A stretch of DNA of 31,452 nt. It comes from Bacteroidales bacterium. GTDB lineage: Bacteria; Bacteroidota; Bacteroidia; Bacteroidales; Marinilabiliaceae. Shown here piece by piece: positions 21,955 to 30,436 of this stretch (positions within the stretch are counted from its first letter, which is position 1; every line of letters begins with the position of its first letter). The stretch covers positions 1 to 31,452 of the forward strand of contig SFOL01000010.1 in the NCBI GenBank assembly GCA_004552385.1, read 5' to 3'. The translations under genes and the position numbers were made by a program. Under the pieces are notes generated by a model, which ran no database searches, was not told the DNA's origin, and saw only the letters and a program-made list of their open reading frames with translations.

Positions 21955-22230
21955 ATGAACAAGACACAACTGATTGACGCTGTCGCAGAAAAGGCGGAGC
22001 TCTCGAAAGGGGATGCACGTAAGGCCGTTGACGCTTTCATTGAGGCTGTCGGTGACGCACTTAAGGATGCTAACGATGGCAAGGTGGCCATCCTCGGTTT
22101 TGGCACTTTCAGCGTCAGCGAGCGCGGTGAGCGCATGGGGCGCAACCCGCAGACCAAGCAGGAGATGCTCATCCCTGCCAAGAAGGTCGTCAAGTTCAAG
22201 GCTGGCTGCGAGCTCGAGAACAAGCTCTAA
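21955..22230 (+). CDS. DNA-binding protein HU
   Basis: The 91-residue product begins MNKTQLIDAVAEKAELSKGDARKAVDAF and has the beta-arm region GFGTFSVSERGERMGRNPQT, with the conserved RNPQT that inserts at DNA bends. It ends in AKKVVKFKAGCELENKL. It is a nucleoid-associated protein of standard length (about 90). No Shine-Dalgarno sequence is seen. It is monocistronic between its promoter and a hairpin terminator. Confidence 0.97.
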   Translation: MNKTQLIDAVAEKAELSKGDARKAVDAFIEAVGDALKDANDGKVAILGFGTFSVSERGERMGRNPQTKQEMLIPAKKVVKFKAGCELENKL

Positions 22231-22262
22231 AAGTCGCCAGGGTGCGGCACTCAGCCTAACGT

Positions 22263-22307
22263 AAAAGCCACTTGTCGCGCTCGTTGTGGGCACGGCAGGT
22301 GGCTTTT
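22263..22307 (+). terminator. Terminator after HU
   Basis: AAAAGCCAC (22263-22271) pairs with GTGGCTTTT (22299-22307). The stem carries its own U tract, and it lies 33 bases after the HU stop. The loop is long (27 bases) but holds further self-complementary bases. Confidence 0.65.
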
Positions 22308-22405
22308 CCGTGTGCCCAGATGGTTCTCATTTCAAAGTTCTTTTTCTATTTCTTCTATCTCCGTTCAAATTGTCAGTTGACGTTTCCCTCCCAAATAAGC
22401 AGCAG

Positions 22406-23095
22406 ATGGAAGCCTTTCTCGCGCTTCCTCCCGAGCGAAGAATTGAGTTGCTGCTCCCCTTTGTAAATGATAACAGGGTCGAGACGCTGCGCAATGTGCT
22501 TGCCAAACGCACAAGGCGCGTCACCATAGCCCTCGAGAATATCTTTCACAGCCAGAACGCCAGCGCCGTGGTCCGCTCGTGCGAGTGCTTCGGCATCCAG
22601 GATCTCACTGTCATTGAGAACTCTAACCCGTTCCTCGCCAGCAACGGAGTGGCGCGGGGCGCTTTCAAGTGGCTGACATACCACAGGTTCGGCTCTGAGG
22701 AGTTCAACACGCCAGCCGCATATGCTGACTTGCGCCAGAGGGGCTACACCATCGTGGCCGCCTCTCCACATCCCGGGCACGACATCAGCCTCTATGACAT
22801 TGATGTCGCCAAAGGCCCGGTGGCTGTAGTCTTCGGCGCCGAGAAGGTGGGATTGTCGCGGTGGGCCATGGATAACGCCGACGTGCGCATGGTCATACCC
22901 ATGTGCGGCCTTACCGAGAGCCTCAACATTTCGGCAAGTGCGGCCATCACGTTGAGCCACTTGCGCCAGGAGGTCGACAGAAAGCTGACGCCCGAGGAGC
23001 GAATGCTGCCCGAGGATGACAGGCGCGAGATATTCTCGCATTGGCTGCTCGCTTCCATCCGCGATGCGCACAATGTGCTAACCAGGATTTTATAA
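22406..23095 (+). CDS. SpoU/TrmH-family RNA 2'-O-methyltransferase
   Basis: The 229-residue product starts at ATG 22406 (MEAFLALPPERR); the longer upstream frame overlaps the HU terminator and is unlikely. The three SPOUT motifs are visible: NASAVVRSCECFGI, VFGAEKVGLSRW and VIPMCGLTESLNISASAAI, which form the trefoil-knot S-adenosylmethionine site. The short, single-domain form lacking an L30e-like N-domain suggests TrmH (tRNA Gm18) or a close relative rather than RlmB; the choice is inference. It follows HU by 175 bases and precedes the TlpA gene by 22 bases. Confidence 0.92.
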   Translation: MEAFLALPPERRIELLLPFVNDNRVETLRNVLAKRTRRVTIALENIFHSQNASAVVRSCECFGIQDLTVIENSNPFLASNGVARGAFKWLTYHRFGSEEFNTPAAYADLRQRGYTIVAASPHPGHDISLYDIDVAKGPVAVVFGAEKVGLSRWAMDNADVRMVIPMCGLTESLNISASAAITLSHLRQEVDRKLTPEERMLPEDDRREIFSHWLLASIRDAHNVLTRIL

Positions 23096-23117
23096 AAACT
23101 TCAGAACATCATTTCCT

Positions 23118-24251
23118 ATGAATAAACTAATGCTGTGTTTAACTTCGGCCGCATTGCTCTTCTCGGCATGTGCCGGAGGCGCTGCCGATGATGATAGCGG
23201 TGTAGGGCGGGTTACCGTTAGCGGTTCCAGCCTTGCGCAGGGTGACTCGCTTGTGCTCCTGGCCGTCGGGGCGAGCATGGTTTCACCGCTTGACACTGCC
23301 GTGTTCGATGGTTCGGAGGCGTCACTCTCGACCAATGTCGGTGATCTTGGCTTGCTGCTTTTTATTGTCAAGATACAGAGCGGCGATTACTCTGACGAAG
23401 GGTATCCCGTCATTCTTGAGCCGGGCAAGAACATCAAGATGACGCTGCCATCGGCAAAGGGCGAGGCGGCGAAGTTCGAGAACAGTCGTAGCAACGAGTT
23501 GTGGTATGAATGCCAAATCCTTGGGGAATCGACAATGGAGGATATGAGTCCTTACGCCGCCGCGGTGGGCGACCCAAATGAGGACCCTGAGGTGAAGAAG
23601 GTGGCGGAGGCCAAACTTGACTCCGCCTATCGGGCGATAATGCAAAATTTCGCCTCAAAGATTATTGATAATGCGCCTTCAGCGTTCAGCGACATACTGC
23701 TCGGAATGTACGCCAACTCATTTGATGACTCCACATTGACGAGAATTGTTGACACGCTCGCATCGGCCGATTCCCAGATGCCCAACTTCAAGCTCATAAA
23801 GAATGCGCTTGAGTCCAAGTCTAAGACCTCCGAGGGGCAGAAATTCATCGATTTCACAATGATGAGCATAGATGGGAAGTCTGTCAAGCTATCCGACGTC
23901 GTCTCGACAAATAAGCTGACGCTGGTTGACTTCTGGGCGTCGTGGTGCGGTCCTTGCCGTGCGGAGATGCCAGCCGTAGTCAGAGCCTATGAGGATTTCA
24001 AAGACAAGGGTTTGGCCATAGTCGGTGTGTCGCTTGACCAGGATGCCAAGGCTTGGACTGACGCGGTCAACAAGCTCGGCATGAAATGGATTCAGGTGAG
24101 CGATTTGAAGGGGTGGCAGAGCGAGGCTGCGCAGGCTTATTCGGTTGATGCCATTCCGGCATGCGTGCTCATAGATTCTGAGGGCGTGATAGTCGCAAGA
24201 AATTTGAGGGGCGACGAGCTGTCTGTCAAGATAGGTGAGCTGCTTAAGTAG
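23118..24251 (+). CDS. TlpA-like thiol-disulfide oxidoreductase lipoprotein
   Basis: The 377-residue product has a signal peptide ending in the lipobox LFSAC (Cys18), so it should be a lipoprotein at the envelope. Residues 30-110 resemble the DUF4369 beta domain common in Bacteroidetes, followed by a helical segment to about 240. A thioredoxin-like domain then has WCGPC (C277/C280) and the cis-Pro region AIPACVLID (P347). Such proteins act in periplasmic disulfide reduction or isomerisation, for example cytochrome maturation or oxidative stress. Target proteins are unknown. It is 22 bases downstream of the methyltransferase, and a terminator follows. Confidence 0.92.
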   Translation: MNKLMLCLTSAALLFSACAGGAADDDSGVGRVTVSGSSLAQGDSLVLLAVGASMVSPLDTAVFDGSEASLSTNVGDLGLLLFIVKIQSGDYSDEGYPVILEPGKNIKMTLPSAKGEAAKFENSRSNELWYECQILGESTMEDMSPYAAAVGDPNEDPEVKKVAEAKLDSAYRAIMQNFASKIIDNAPSAFSDILLGMYANSFDDSTLTRIVDTLASADSQMPNFKLIKNALESKSKTSEGQKFIDFTMMSIDGKSVKLSDVVSTNKLTLVDFWASWCGPCRAEMPAVVRAYEDFKDKGLAIVGVSLDQDAKAWTDAVNKLGMKWIQVSDLKGWQSEAAQAYSVDAIPACVLIDSEGVIVARNLRGDELSVKIGELLK

Positions 24252-24283
24252 GCTTTCCGCTCCACTTTTCTGTTTAAGTCCTT

Positions 24284-24332
24284 GGGGTGCGCCAGCTCAA
24301 CGTGGAGTGGTGCGCCCCTTGGAATTTTTTTT
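24284..24332 (+). terminator. Rho-independent terminator after the TlpA gene
   Basis: An 11-bp stem with one or two G-U pairs (24284-24294 with 24308-24318) is followed after six bases by eight T (24325-24332). It lies between the TlpA stop and the next start. Confidence 0.8.
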
Positions 24333-24343
24333 GCAAAAGACCG

Positions 24344-25204
24344 ATGCTTAAGAATAACATTGTAATAGCTGATGGCGGGTCCACCAAGTGCAGATGGGCT
24401 GTGGTGGAGAGTGGCCGTGTGGCCCGTGTGTTTGAGACTAAGGGCGTGAACCCCATCCAGCTCAGTGCCGACGCCATATCGGACTTGTGGCGACAGGACG
24501 CTGACTTTCGCCTTGCGAGCCAGGTCGATACGGTGTTCTATTATGGCGCTGGCTGCATCGGAGGTGAGCCGGATGAGCGGATAACTACGGCCGTCGGTGA
24601 GCTCACGGGGTGTGCGGATGTCCGTGTCTTCTCTGACATGCTCGGGGCGGCTCGCGCCCTTTTCGGCTCAAGTCGAGGCGTGGCGTGCATTTTGGGCACA
24701 GGTTGCAACTCTTGTCTCTATGACGGGCGCGTCATCGTGAGGAACGTGCGTCCGCTTGGCTACATTTTGGGCGATGAGGGCAGTGGGGCGGATATAGGCA
24801 AGCACATTGTGGCGGATGCGCTTAAGGGATTGCTGCCCGACGACCTTACACGGCGTTTCTTCGATTTCGCCGAGGCTGACTACCACACTGTCATAAAGCG
24901 CATATACGCCGAGCCTCGCGCCAACGCCTATCTCGCCTCTTTCGCCCGTTTCGCCGCGGAGAATATAGAGCGCCCGCAAATTCATGACATAGTGAGCGGA
25001 CGCTTTGCGGCTTTCTTGAGACGTAACGTCGCCTTATACGCCCGCGGGGCAGGATCTGCTGAGCGGGTGGGATTTGTCGGGGGTGTGGCGGCGCAGTTTG
25101 AGCCGATCTTGAGGCGGGTTTGCGCTGACGCGGGGGTCGGCCCTGTGGTCGTGGAGCGCGATCCGCTCATGTCTATGGTGCGATATCATGCGGGCGTATG
25201 CTGA
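24344..25204 (+). CDS. BadF/BadG/BcrA/BcrD-type ATPase, N-acetylglucosamine kinase-like
   Basis: The 286-residue product starts at ATG 24344; the longer frame runs through the terminator of the previous gene. Actin/hexokinase-fold motifs are IVIADGGSTKCRWAVV (phosphate 1, about 6-21), CILGTGCNSCLYDG (phosphate 2), LGDEGSGADIGKH and FVGGVAAQFEPIL (adenosine region). The family includes eukaryotic-like N-acetylglucosamine kinases and is common in Bacteroidetes at about this length. It probably phosphorylates an amino sugar in the cytoplasm, with substrate unproven. The stop lies 12 bases before a long noncoding stretch. No Shine-Dalgarno sequence is visible. Confidence 0.9.
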   Translation: MLKNNIVIADGGSTKCRWAVVESGRVARVFETKGVNPIQLSADAISDLWRQDADFRLASQVDTVFYYGAGCIGGEPDERITTAVGELTGCADVRVFSDMLGAARALFGSSRGVACILGTGCNSCLYDGRVIVRNVRPLGYILGDEGSGADIGKHIVADALKGLLPDDLTRRFFDFAEADYHTVIKRIYAEPRANAYLASFARFAAENIERPQIHDIVSGRFAAFLRRNVALYARGAGSAERVGFVGGVAAQFEPILRRVCADAGVGPVVVERDPLMSMVRYHAGVC

Positions 25205-25447
25205 CGTTCGGGCGGCATCGCGTTTGCCGTCACGGCTCTATGACTGTTCTCTAAGCCCCCGTTACTTTGCCGCGGGGTGGGTGGGACTGAATTTGTACAC
25301 ATGGCACACGTTTCCACAATGGAGTGAAGATTAGTAGAACTTTAACGGTTCTTCCGAGAGAATGTGAGATGCCGCCACAGGACATCGCCGACAAGGTCGG
25401 AAGGTCTCGTCAGAGCGTAATGGACCCACTAAGATCCTCAAAAAAAT
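25205..25447. other. Intergenic region between the kinase and GH31 genes
   Basis: About 240 bases before the shared terminator. Apart from the short HTH-like frame at 25324-25449, I see no gene, repeat or RNA here. Confidence 0.5.
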
Positions 25448-25449
25448 GA
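25324..25449 (+). CDS. Possible 41-residue HTH-like small protein or gene remnant
   Basis: A frame starting at GTG 25324 (or ATG 25369 for 26 residues) ends at a TGA at 25447-25449. The C-terminal part reads DIADKVGRSRQSVMD, which resembles the two helices of a helix-turn-helix (pattern xIAxxxGxSRxxV). The stop codon overlaps the first bases of a terminator stem. The frame is short and has no clear promoter or ribosome binding site. It may be a fragment of a degraded regulator or transposase, or chance. Confidence 0.3.
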   Translation: MKISRTLTVLPRECEMPPQDIADKVGRSRQSVMDPLRSSKK

Positions 25450-25497
25450 CGATGCCTCGTCGGGGAAAAGTTCCGGCGAGGCATCGTCTCTTTTTTT
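25448..25497. terminator. Bidirectional terminator between convergent genes
   Basis: A 12-bp perfect stem (25448-25459 with 25477-25488) extends by four further pairs to 25463/25473 around a nine-base loop. Seven T follow on the plus strand (25491-25497) and seven A precede on the plus strand (25440-25446), giving a U tract on the minus transcript too. It would stop both the plus-strand unit and the minus-strand GH31 gene. Confidence 0.9.
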
Positions 25498-25521
25498 GAG
25501 GGGGGCGATAATTGAAATGGT

Positions 25522-27843
25522 CTATCTTGTCACTATGCTGACGTCTTTATCGCCGGGTTTGTACACGAGGCCACTACACTTCTTTGCTGAAGCTTTGTAG
25601 GCCTTGAGCTCCATCTTGTCCCACTTGATTTCGGCCGTAGACTGAGCCACCGGCACGTGAGGGATAAGGCTGCCGTCGCGCACAAGGATCACGCACGGAA
25701 TCTTGCCCGCTTTTATTGTTTGATATCCGCCGTCATAAACCTTGCCCGTCTGGTAGTCAATCCATTTGCCCTTTGGCAGGTAGCACGTTCTTTCTGTGCC
25801 GCTCTCCAAGAGCGGGGCCACAAGAATCTGCGAGCCGAACATGTACTCGTCTTCCACGTTCCAAGCCCCGGGGTCGCCAGGGAACTCGATGAAGAGTGCG
25901 CGCACCATGGGCAGACCCCTGTTGGAGCAGTCTTTCGCCTGGGCGTATACGTATGGCATGAGCTTGTATTTCATCTCGGCGCAGGCGCGGAACGCGTCGG
26001 TGAAGTCCTTGCTTATGAGCCACGGCTCTGTCGGTGGTGCGCCATGGGCGCGGCTGTGTGATGACAGGAAGCCGAACGGGAGCCAACGTCTGTATATTTC
26101 TTCGGGCGATGCCGTCACGAAGCCGCCTATGTCGTGGCTCCAGAATGAGAAGCCCGAGAGCCCGAATGACAGGCCGCCGCGCAGGTCGCCAAGCATTCCC
26201 GTGTTGGTGGTCGCGGCGTCGCCGCCCCAGTGCAGAGCGTATCGCTGTGAGCCTGCCCATGCCGAGCGCGCCCATATTATGCCCTCGCCAGTCTCTCTGT
26301 TTATGACCTCCCACAGTGCTTTGTTATAGCGCAATGGGTACAAGTTGTGCTCGTAGAGGCCGGTCTTGCCGCTATGATACAGTCCGCCAAGAGGAGCCGC
26401 TTCGCCAAAGTCGCATTTGATGGTTGCCACGCCCTCGCTCAGCAGGTGGGCTATGTGGCCTTGATACCATTTCACGGCCTCGGGGTTTGAGAAGTCGAGC
26501 ACAGCGTCCTCATAGGGCATGCCGCCTGCGTCGTTGCGGACGTTAAGTCCTTTCTCTATAATCTCAGAGAAGAGCGCATTCTTGGGTGTGAAGTACGGCA
26601 ATTGCCAAAGGCATGTGTGGAAATTTTTGTCTTTCAGTGTCTTAAGCATCGCCACGGGGTCGGCGAAGCGATCCTTGCTAAACTCGTAATCGCACTGCCA
26701 GTCCACTCCGAACCACCCTGTGTCAAAGTGGATCACGTCAGCCGGGATTTTGTTTGCGCGCAGTTGCTTGGCAATGTCGAGCCCCTCGTCTTGTGTGAAG
26801 TAGGATATACGGCTCATCCAAGTGCCGAAGCTCCACAGAGGGAGCATAGGGCTTTTGCCGGTTATGTTCGTGTACTCGTCGAGAATCTCTTTCGGCTCAC
26901 CAATGAAGAAGAAGAAGTCCATCTTCTCGTCCTTCATGAATATACGGTCGGCGCCTATGTATGAGGCGCCAAAGTCGCACGTCGCGGGGGCGCTTGTATG
27001 CATGAAGACGCCATACCCGCGGTTGCTCATGAAGAATGGCACCGGTTTGTACATCTGGTCGGTCTCCGGCCCCTGAGGGTCTGTCACTGTCAGGTGCACT
27101 TTCTGTCCAACTTTGTTGAGAGAAGTGAACGATTCGCCACAGCCGAATATTTTTTCGCCTGGAGCCAAAGTGAACACGGGGTTGACCGAGCGCGAATTGT
27201 CTTGACCCCTTTTTATGAAGTTGAATGGCAACAACTTCACTTGGCTCGAGTCGTTGTCGGCAATGTGGCGGGTCTGGGTGAGGACTTTGCCGTCTTTGTC
27301 TTTTATGACTAACCTCCAGGGGTATTTTTTTATCTCGATCTCGCCGAACTCGCTTTTGTATGATATGGCGTCGGCCGACTCCTTCACGCTCCACCCTGTG
27401 TTGTCGCACTTGGGAGCGCTCACGAACATGGGGTCGTCATTGTCGTCCTCTTTCATCTCTACGGGTGTGGTCAGCATCGTGACGCGCACCGTGCGCGGGC
27501 TTATCAGTCTGACTTGCAGTTTTAAGGCCGGGTCGTTGTCATACGCCGGGTCGGGAAAGTCCAGCATCTGGAGTTTGACGGGCCATGTGCCGTTGAGGTT
27601 GAACGCCTGGCGAGGAGACAGGCGGTAGCGATCCCATTTGACGGTGCCTGTCCCATTCGCGGTGTTAAAGCTGTTTAGGCTGTCCGCGAGGAAATAGGTG
27701 TTTGCGAGGTCGGCGAAGTCGGCCGACACATCTATGGCTTGGCTTTGCAAGTTTGGCACGTGGCCGAAACTTTGCGGCTGAGCATATGACACTGCCGCCG
27801 CAGCGGTCGCCAAAGCCAAAGTCGTCATGCGTAAGTATGTCAT
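25522..27843 (-). CDS. Glycoside hydrolase family 31, alpha-xylosidase-like
   Basis: The 773-residue product has a signal peptide (MTYLRMTTLALATAAAAVSYA) and is probably periplasmic. GH31 landmarks are FGCGESFTSLNKVGQ, the substrate loop IHFDTGWFGVDWQCDYEF, the nucleophile in IKCDFGE (Asp near 478), the acid/base in HWGGDA (Asp near 542) and SGFSFWSHDIGGF. KCDFGE plus a 64-residue gap to the acid/base resembles YicI-type alpha-xylosidases (KTDFGE, gap about 66) more than alpha-glucosidases. It would release xylose from xyloglucan oligosaccharides, a role supported by the neighbouring esterase. It follows the esterase by 27 bases on the same strand, so they form an operon. Confidence 0.93.
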   Translation of the reverse strand: MTYLRMTTLALATAAAAVSYAQPQSFGHVPNLQSQAIDVSADFADLANTYFLADSLNSFNTANGTGTVKWDRYRLSPRQAFNLNGTWPVKLQMLDFPDPAYDNDPALKLQVRLISPRTVRVTMLTTPVEMKEDDNDDPMFVSAPKCDNTGWSVKESADAISYKSEFGEIEIKKYPWRLVIKDKDGKVLTQTRHIADNDSSQVKLLPFNFIKRGQDNSRSVNPVFTLAPGEKIFGCGESFTSLNKVGQKVHLTVTDPQGPETDQMYKPVPFFMSNRGYGVFMHTSAPATCDFGASYIGADRIFMKDEKMDFFFFIGEPKEILDEYTNITGKSPMLPLWSFGTWMSRISYFTQDEGLDIAKQLRANKIPADVIHFDTGWFGVDWQCDYEFSKDRFADPVAMLKTLKDKNFHTCLWQLPYFTPKNALFSEIIEKGLNVRNDAGGMPYEDAVLDFSNPEAVKWYQGHIAHLLSEGVATIKCDFGEAAPLGGLYHSGKTGLYEHNLYPLRYNKALWEVINRETGEGIIWARSAWAGSQRYALHWGGDAATTNTGMLGDLRGGLSFGLSGFSFWSHDIGGFVTASPEEIYRRWLPFGFLSSHSRAHGAPPTEPWLISKDFTDAFRACAEMKYKLMPYVYAQAKDCSNRGLPMVRALFIEFPGDPGAWNVEDEYMFGSQILVAPLLESGTERTCYLPKGKWIDYQTGKVYDGGYQTIKAGKIPCVILVRDGSLIPHVPVAQSTAEIKWDKMELKAYKASAKKCSGLVYKPGDKDVSIVTR

Positions 27844-27870
27844 TCTTTCTCGGTTTTTAGCATTGTTCTC

Positions 27871-28968
27871 TTACCACCAGTTCATGAGCGAGCGCAGGTA
27901 GGCCGTCAGCTCTGCCCCCATTTTTTCATGTTGCCATCGGCTCGGATGCCAGTCGGCGCCATATTGCAGCTTGCCGTCTTGGGGTGTGAAGTTGAAGCGG
28001 TACACCTCCTTATCTCCCTTTTTAGCGGTCTCTTCCGCCACCTCGTCGAGGGCGTTCTGCGCATCTTGAAGCTCTTTGCCCGAGAGCATAGACCCGCACA
28101 GAATCACGATTTTAGCTTTGGCGTTGTGTTTGCGGACGGTTTCTAAGAATTTTTTGTACGCTGCCTTGAAGCGGCGTATGTCATAGTTCTGCGTCGAGAG
28201 GTCGTTTGTGCCGAGGTTTATGCAAACCACGTCTGGCGTGAAGCGCGTGAAGTCCCACGTCTCGCTCTTGTCGTCATATAGAGTATACTCGTATTGGCTT
28301 GGCATGTTCAGTTCGGGTGTGCCCTCTCTGGGGCCGCCGTAGTTCCTGTACACGCCTATGCCGCTACGGGCCACGATGTGCGTCTGGGCGTTCAGCGCCC
28401 TCGTGGCCACCTGGGCGTAGCCGATGTAGTGGTTTTCTGTTTCAAACGAGAAATGCTCGTTCGGGTCGATGCTCTCGCTGCCGTATCCGCACGTTATGCT
28501 GTTGCCTATGAATTCGATTTTCCGGCTTGGCGCCTGCGGGGGGGCGAGTAGTGTGCCACCATCGTCAAGAACGAGTCCGCGGAACTCTGGTTTGTACTCG
28601 TAGCCCTCTATGCAATACATGGCTCGCAGGGTGTGCCGACCTCTGGGCAGGGCTGTTGCCACTTGCACCAGAGAGTCCTTCTCTCCCATGAACGCTACTT
28701 TGAATGGCTCCGAGTCGTCTATCTGGACCATAAAATAGCCCGAACGCGGCTTGCAGTGCATCTTTACGCCCGTCGCGTCGAATGACGCCGTGATGGTTGT
28801 GCCGGGGTATGAGAAGCGGTAGCCTGAAGGGTTGGTGGTCACTATGCGCCCGGTGTATGTTATGCCCGGGTCTGATGGCGCCACCTCTACGCCTTGCGCC
28901 TTGGTCGTCTGAGTCTGGGCGAGCAAGGGCAGCGCCAAAATGGCGGCTAAGTGTTTAATGTTTGCCAT
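27871..28968 (-). CDS. CE2-like carbohydrate esterase (SGNH hydrolase with jelly-roll domain)
   Basis: The 365-residue product starts at ATG 28968; the longer frame runs through its promoter. A signal peptide (MANIKHLAAILALPLLAQTQ) is followed by a beta-sandwich domain (about 35-140) and an SGNH domain. The SGNH domain has IEFIGNSITCGYG (nucleophile Ser157), NLGTND (251-256) and ADWHPS (Asp339, His341). This two-domain order is that of CE2 acetyl-xylan/acetyl-polysaccharide esterases. It probably removes acetyl groups from hemicellulose before the co-operonic GH31 acts. The substrate is inferred from family and neighbour. No Shine-Dalgarno sequence is present. Confidence 0.9.
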   Translation of the reverse strand: MANIKHLAAILALPLLAQTQTTKAQGVEVAPSDPGITYTGRIVTTNPSGYRFSYPGTTITASFDATGVKMHCKPRSGYFMVQIDDSEPFKVAFMGEKDSLVQVATALPRGRHTLRAMYCIEGYEYKPEFRGLVLDDGGTLLAPPQAPSRKIEFIGNSITCGYGSESIDPNEHFSFETENHYIGYAQVATRALNAQTHIVARSGIGVYRNYGGPREGTPELNMPSQYEYTLYDDKSETWDFTRFTPDVVCINLGTNDLSTQNYDIRRFKAAYKKFLETVRKHNAKAKIVILCGSMLSGKELQDAQNALDEVAEETAKKGDKEVYRFNFTPQDGKLQYGADWHPSRWQHEKMGAELTAYLRSLMNWW

Positions 28969-29027
28969 ATTGATGTGTAAGAGTCTTAATAAATGCTCCT
29001 TGTCAAGTTTGTGATTTACTGGTATTG

Positions 29028-29035
29028 CAAAGATA
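29028..29035 (-). promoter_or_regulatory. Bacteroidetes-type -7 box (TATCTTTG) of the esterase-GH31 operon
   Basis: TATCTTTG followed by C on the minus strand, 59 bases before the esterase ATG, matches TAnnTTTG. No clear -33 TTTG. Confidence 0.55.
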
Positions 29036-29157
29036 TGGATAAAAAGGTTGGCTGATGAGGCGTATTTGTTAACAGGATGTGCTGTGTTGGTAATCATCTC
29101 TTCATAGTATTTTTTGACTTGGGTGCTTTGCTTACAACCACAGGTAATGCCGACAAA

Positions 29158-29202
29158 GCCACCGGGGCCGGATACATATAGCATGTATCCGGCCCCGGTG
29201 GC
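29158..29202 (-). terminator. Perfect 20-bp hairpin after the nitroreductase gene
   Basis: The arms 29158-29177 and 29183-29202 pair without mismatch around a five-base loop. It begins 23 bases after the nitroreductase stop on the minus strand. The following U tract is short (TTTG), so termination is likely but the hairpin may also protect the transcript end. Confidence 0.75.
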
Positions 29203-29225
29203 CTTATTGTTTGTGGCAACGCCGT

Positions 29226-29753
29226 TTAAAACTTCTCGTCGTGAACCTGCGCCCAGGGCAGACGGTCGTCAGAGTAGGGACGATGCGTCTCGTCGGGATG
29301 TCCGACGGCGATCACGGCAAGAGCCTCCACGCCGTCTGGCACATTCAGCAGTTCCTTTATTATGCCTTGGGCTGTGCGTCCGTCGGCATATCCGCGCCCG
29401 CGAAGCTGAACCCACGTTGCGCCCAGGCCCAGGTCGGCCGCTTGGAGGAGCAGGAAACTCGCGGCTATAGAGGCGTCTTCTACCCAAATGTCGGTCTTGG
29501 CCGTGTTGCCGAGTACCACAATGGCGAGGGGCGCGCCCGCCACGAAGGCTGCGCCGTGCTCCTTGCTCTTCGACAGGGCTTCTATCTTGGCCTTGTCTTG
29601 CACGAAGACGAACTCCCACGACCTACAGTTCTTCGAGGTTGGCGACGACAATGCCGCACGCTTCAGCTGCATCAGAGCATCTGCCGATATGGGTTCCGCC
29701 GTGAATTTGCGGCAGCTGCGCCGCTCGGCTATGAGTTGCGAAAGACTATTCAT
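29226..29753 (-). CDS. Nitroreductase family protein
   Basis: The 175-residue product begins MNSLSQLIAERRSCRKF, with the FMN-contacting RRSCRKF and then SSPTSKNCRSWEFVFV. Later it has DASIAASFLLLQAADLGLGATWV, the usual dimer-interface helix, and AVIAVGHPDE. Such flavoenzymes reduce nitro groups or quinones with NAD(P)H as cytoplasmic dimers; the physiological substrate is unknown. The length is typical for the short Bacteroidales class. Its start overlaps the end of the DedA gene by eight bases, so they are translationally coupled. Confidence 0.92.
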   Translation of the reverse strand: MNSLSQLIAERRSCRKFTAEPISADALMQLKRAALSSPTSKNCRSWEFVFVQDKAKIEALSKSKEHGAAFVAGAPLAIVVLGNTAKTDIWVEDASIAASFLLLQAADLGLGATWVQLRGRGYADGRTAQGIIKELLNVPDGVEALAVIAVGHPDETHRPYSDDRLPWAQVHDEKF

Positions 29754-30393
29754 TGTCCGTTTTTTTCTTTTTTAAATAATGACGTATCACGATGAATGCC
29801 ACAACCGCGGCTATCGCGATGGCGCATACTATCTTAAGCTCATTGTTATATGCCGACACGGTTGCCAGCATCTCCTCCTCCGAAACCACCGAGGCCATAA
29901 AATAACCTGCCGCCGCCAATACGCTGTTCCATATCCCCGCTCCTATCGTGGTGAAGAACAGGAACTTGCCAAAATGCATCTTTGCGAGGCCTGCAGGTAT
30001 CGATATGAGTTGCCGCACGGCCGGGATGAGGCGGCCCACAAAGGTCGATATTGCGCCGTGATTGTCAAAATACCTCTCTGCATTCTCCACCTTATCCCTG
30101 TCTATCAGGCATATATGACCCAATTTGCTGTCGGCGAATTTATATACCACCACGCGGCCCAGCGTACGCGACAAGACGTAATTGATCGTGGCTCCCAGGT
30201 CCGCGCCCAGTGTCGAGAACAAGACCACGAGGAACACGTTGAGGTCTGCCGACGTCGCCGCTCTGTAGGCGGCGGGGGGGACGACGATCTCGCTCGGGAA
30301 CGGTATGAATGAGCTCTCTATCGTCATCAGCAGGGTGATGGTCCAATAATTCAGATGGTCCAGACACCATGCTATGAAACTGAAATCCTCCAC
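29746..30393 (-). CDS. DedA family membrane protein
   Basis: The 215-residue product has the DedA/SNARE-associated domain: ESSFIPFPSEIVVPPA (about 26-41), GADLGATINYVLSRTLGR (about 63-80), and GRLIPAVRQLISIPAGLAKM (about 119-138). These hold the conserved Glu, Asp and Arg of the family. Four to five membrane segments are predicted, with a basic tail (YLKKKKTDNE). DedA proteins take part in lipid-carrier recycling and proton-gradient homeostasis; which lipid is not evident. It is the first gene of a two-gene unit with the nitroreductase. Confidence 0.93.
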   Translation of the reverse strand: MEDFSFIAWCLDHLNYWTITLLMTIESSFIPFPSEIVVPPAAYRAATSADLNVFLVVLFSTLGADLGATINYVLSRTLGRVVVYKFADSKLGHICLIDRDKVENAERYFDNHGAISTFVGRLIPAVRQLISIPAGLAKMHFGKFLFFTTIGAGIWNSVLAAAGYFMASVVSEEEMLATVSAYNNELKIVCAIAIAAVVAFIVIRHYLKKKKTDNE

Positions 30394-30416
30394 TTTTTCT
30401 TTATTTTGGTTTGTGG

Positions 30417-30424
30417 CAAAGATA
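30417..30424 (-). promoter_or_regulatory. Bacteroidetes-type -7 box (TATCTTTG) of the DedA-nitroreductase unit
   Basis: TATCTTTG on the minus strand, 23 bases before the DedA ATG. It lies within the short gap after the symporter stop at 30437, so DedA probably has its own promoter. Confidence 0.55.
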
Positions 30425-30436
30425 TGTCATTAATGC

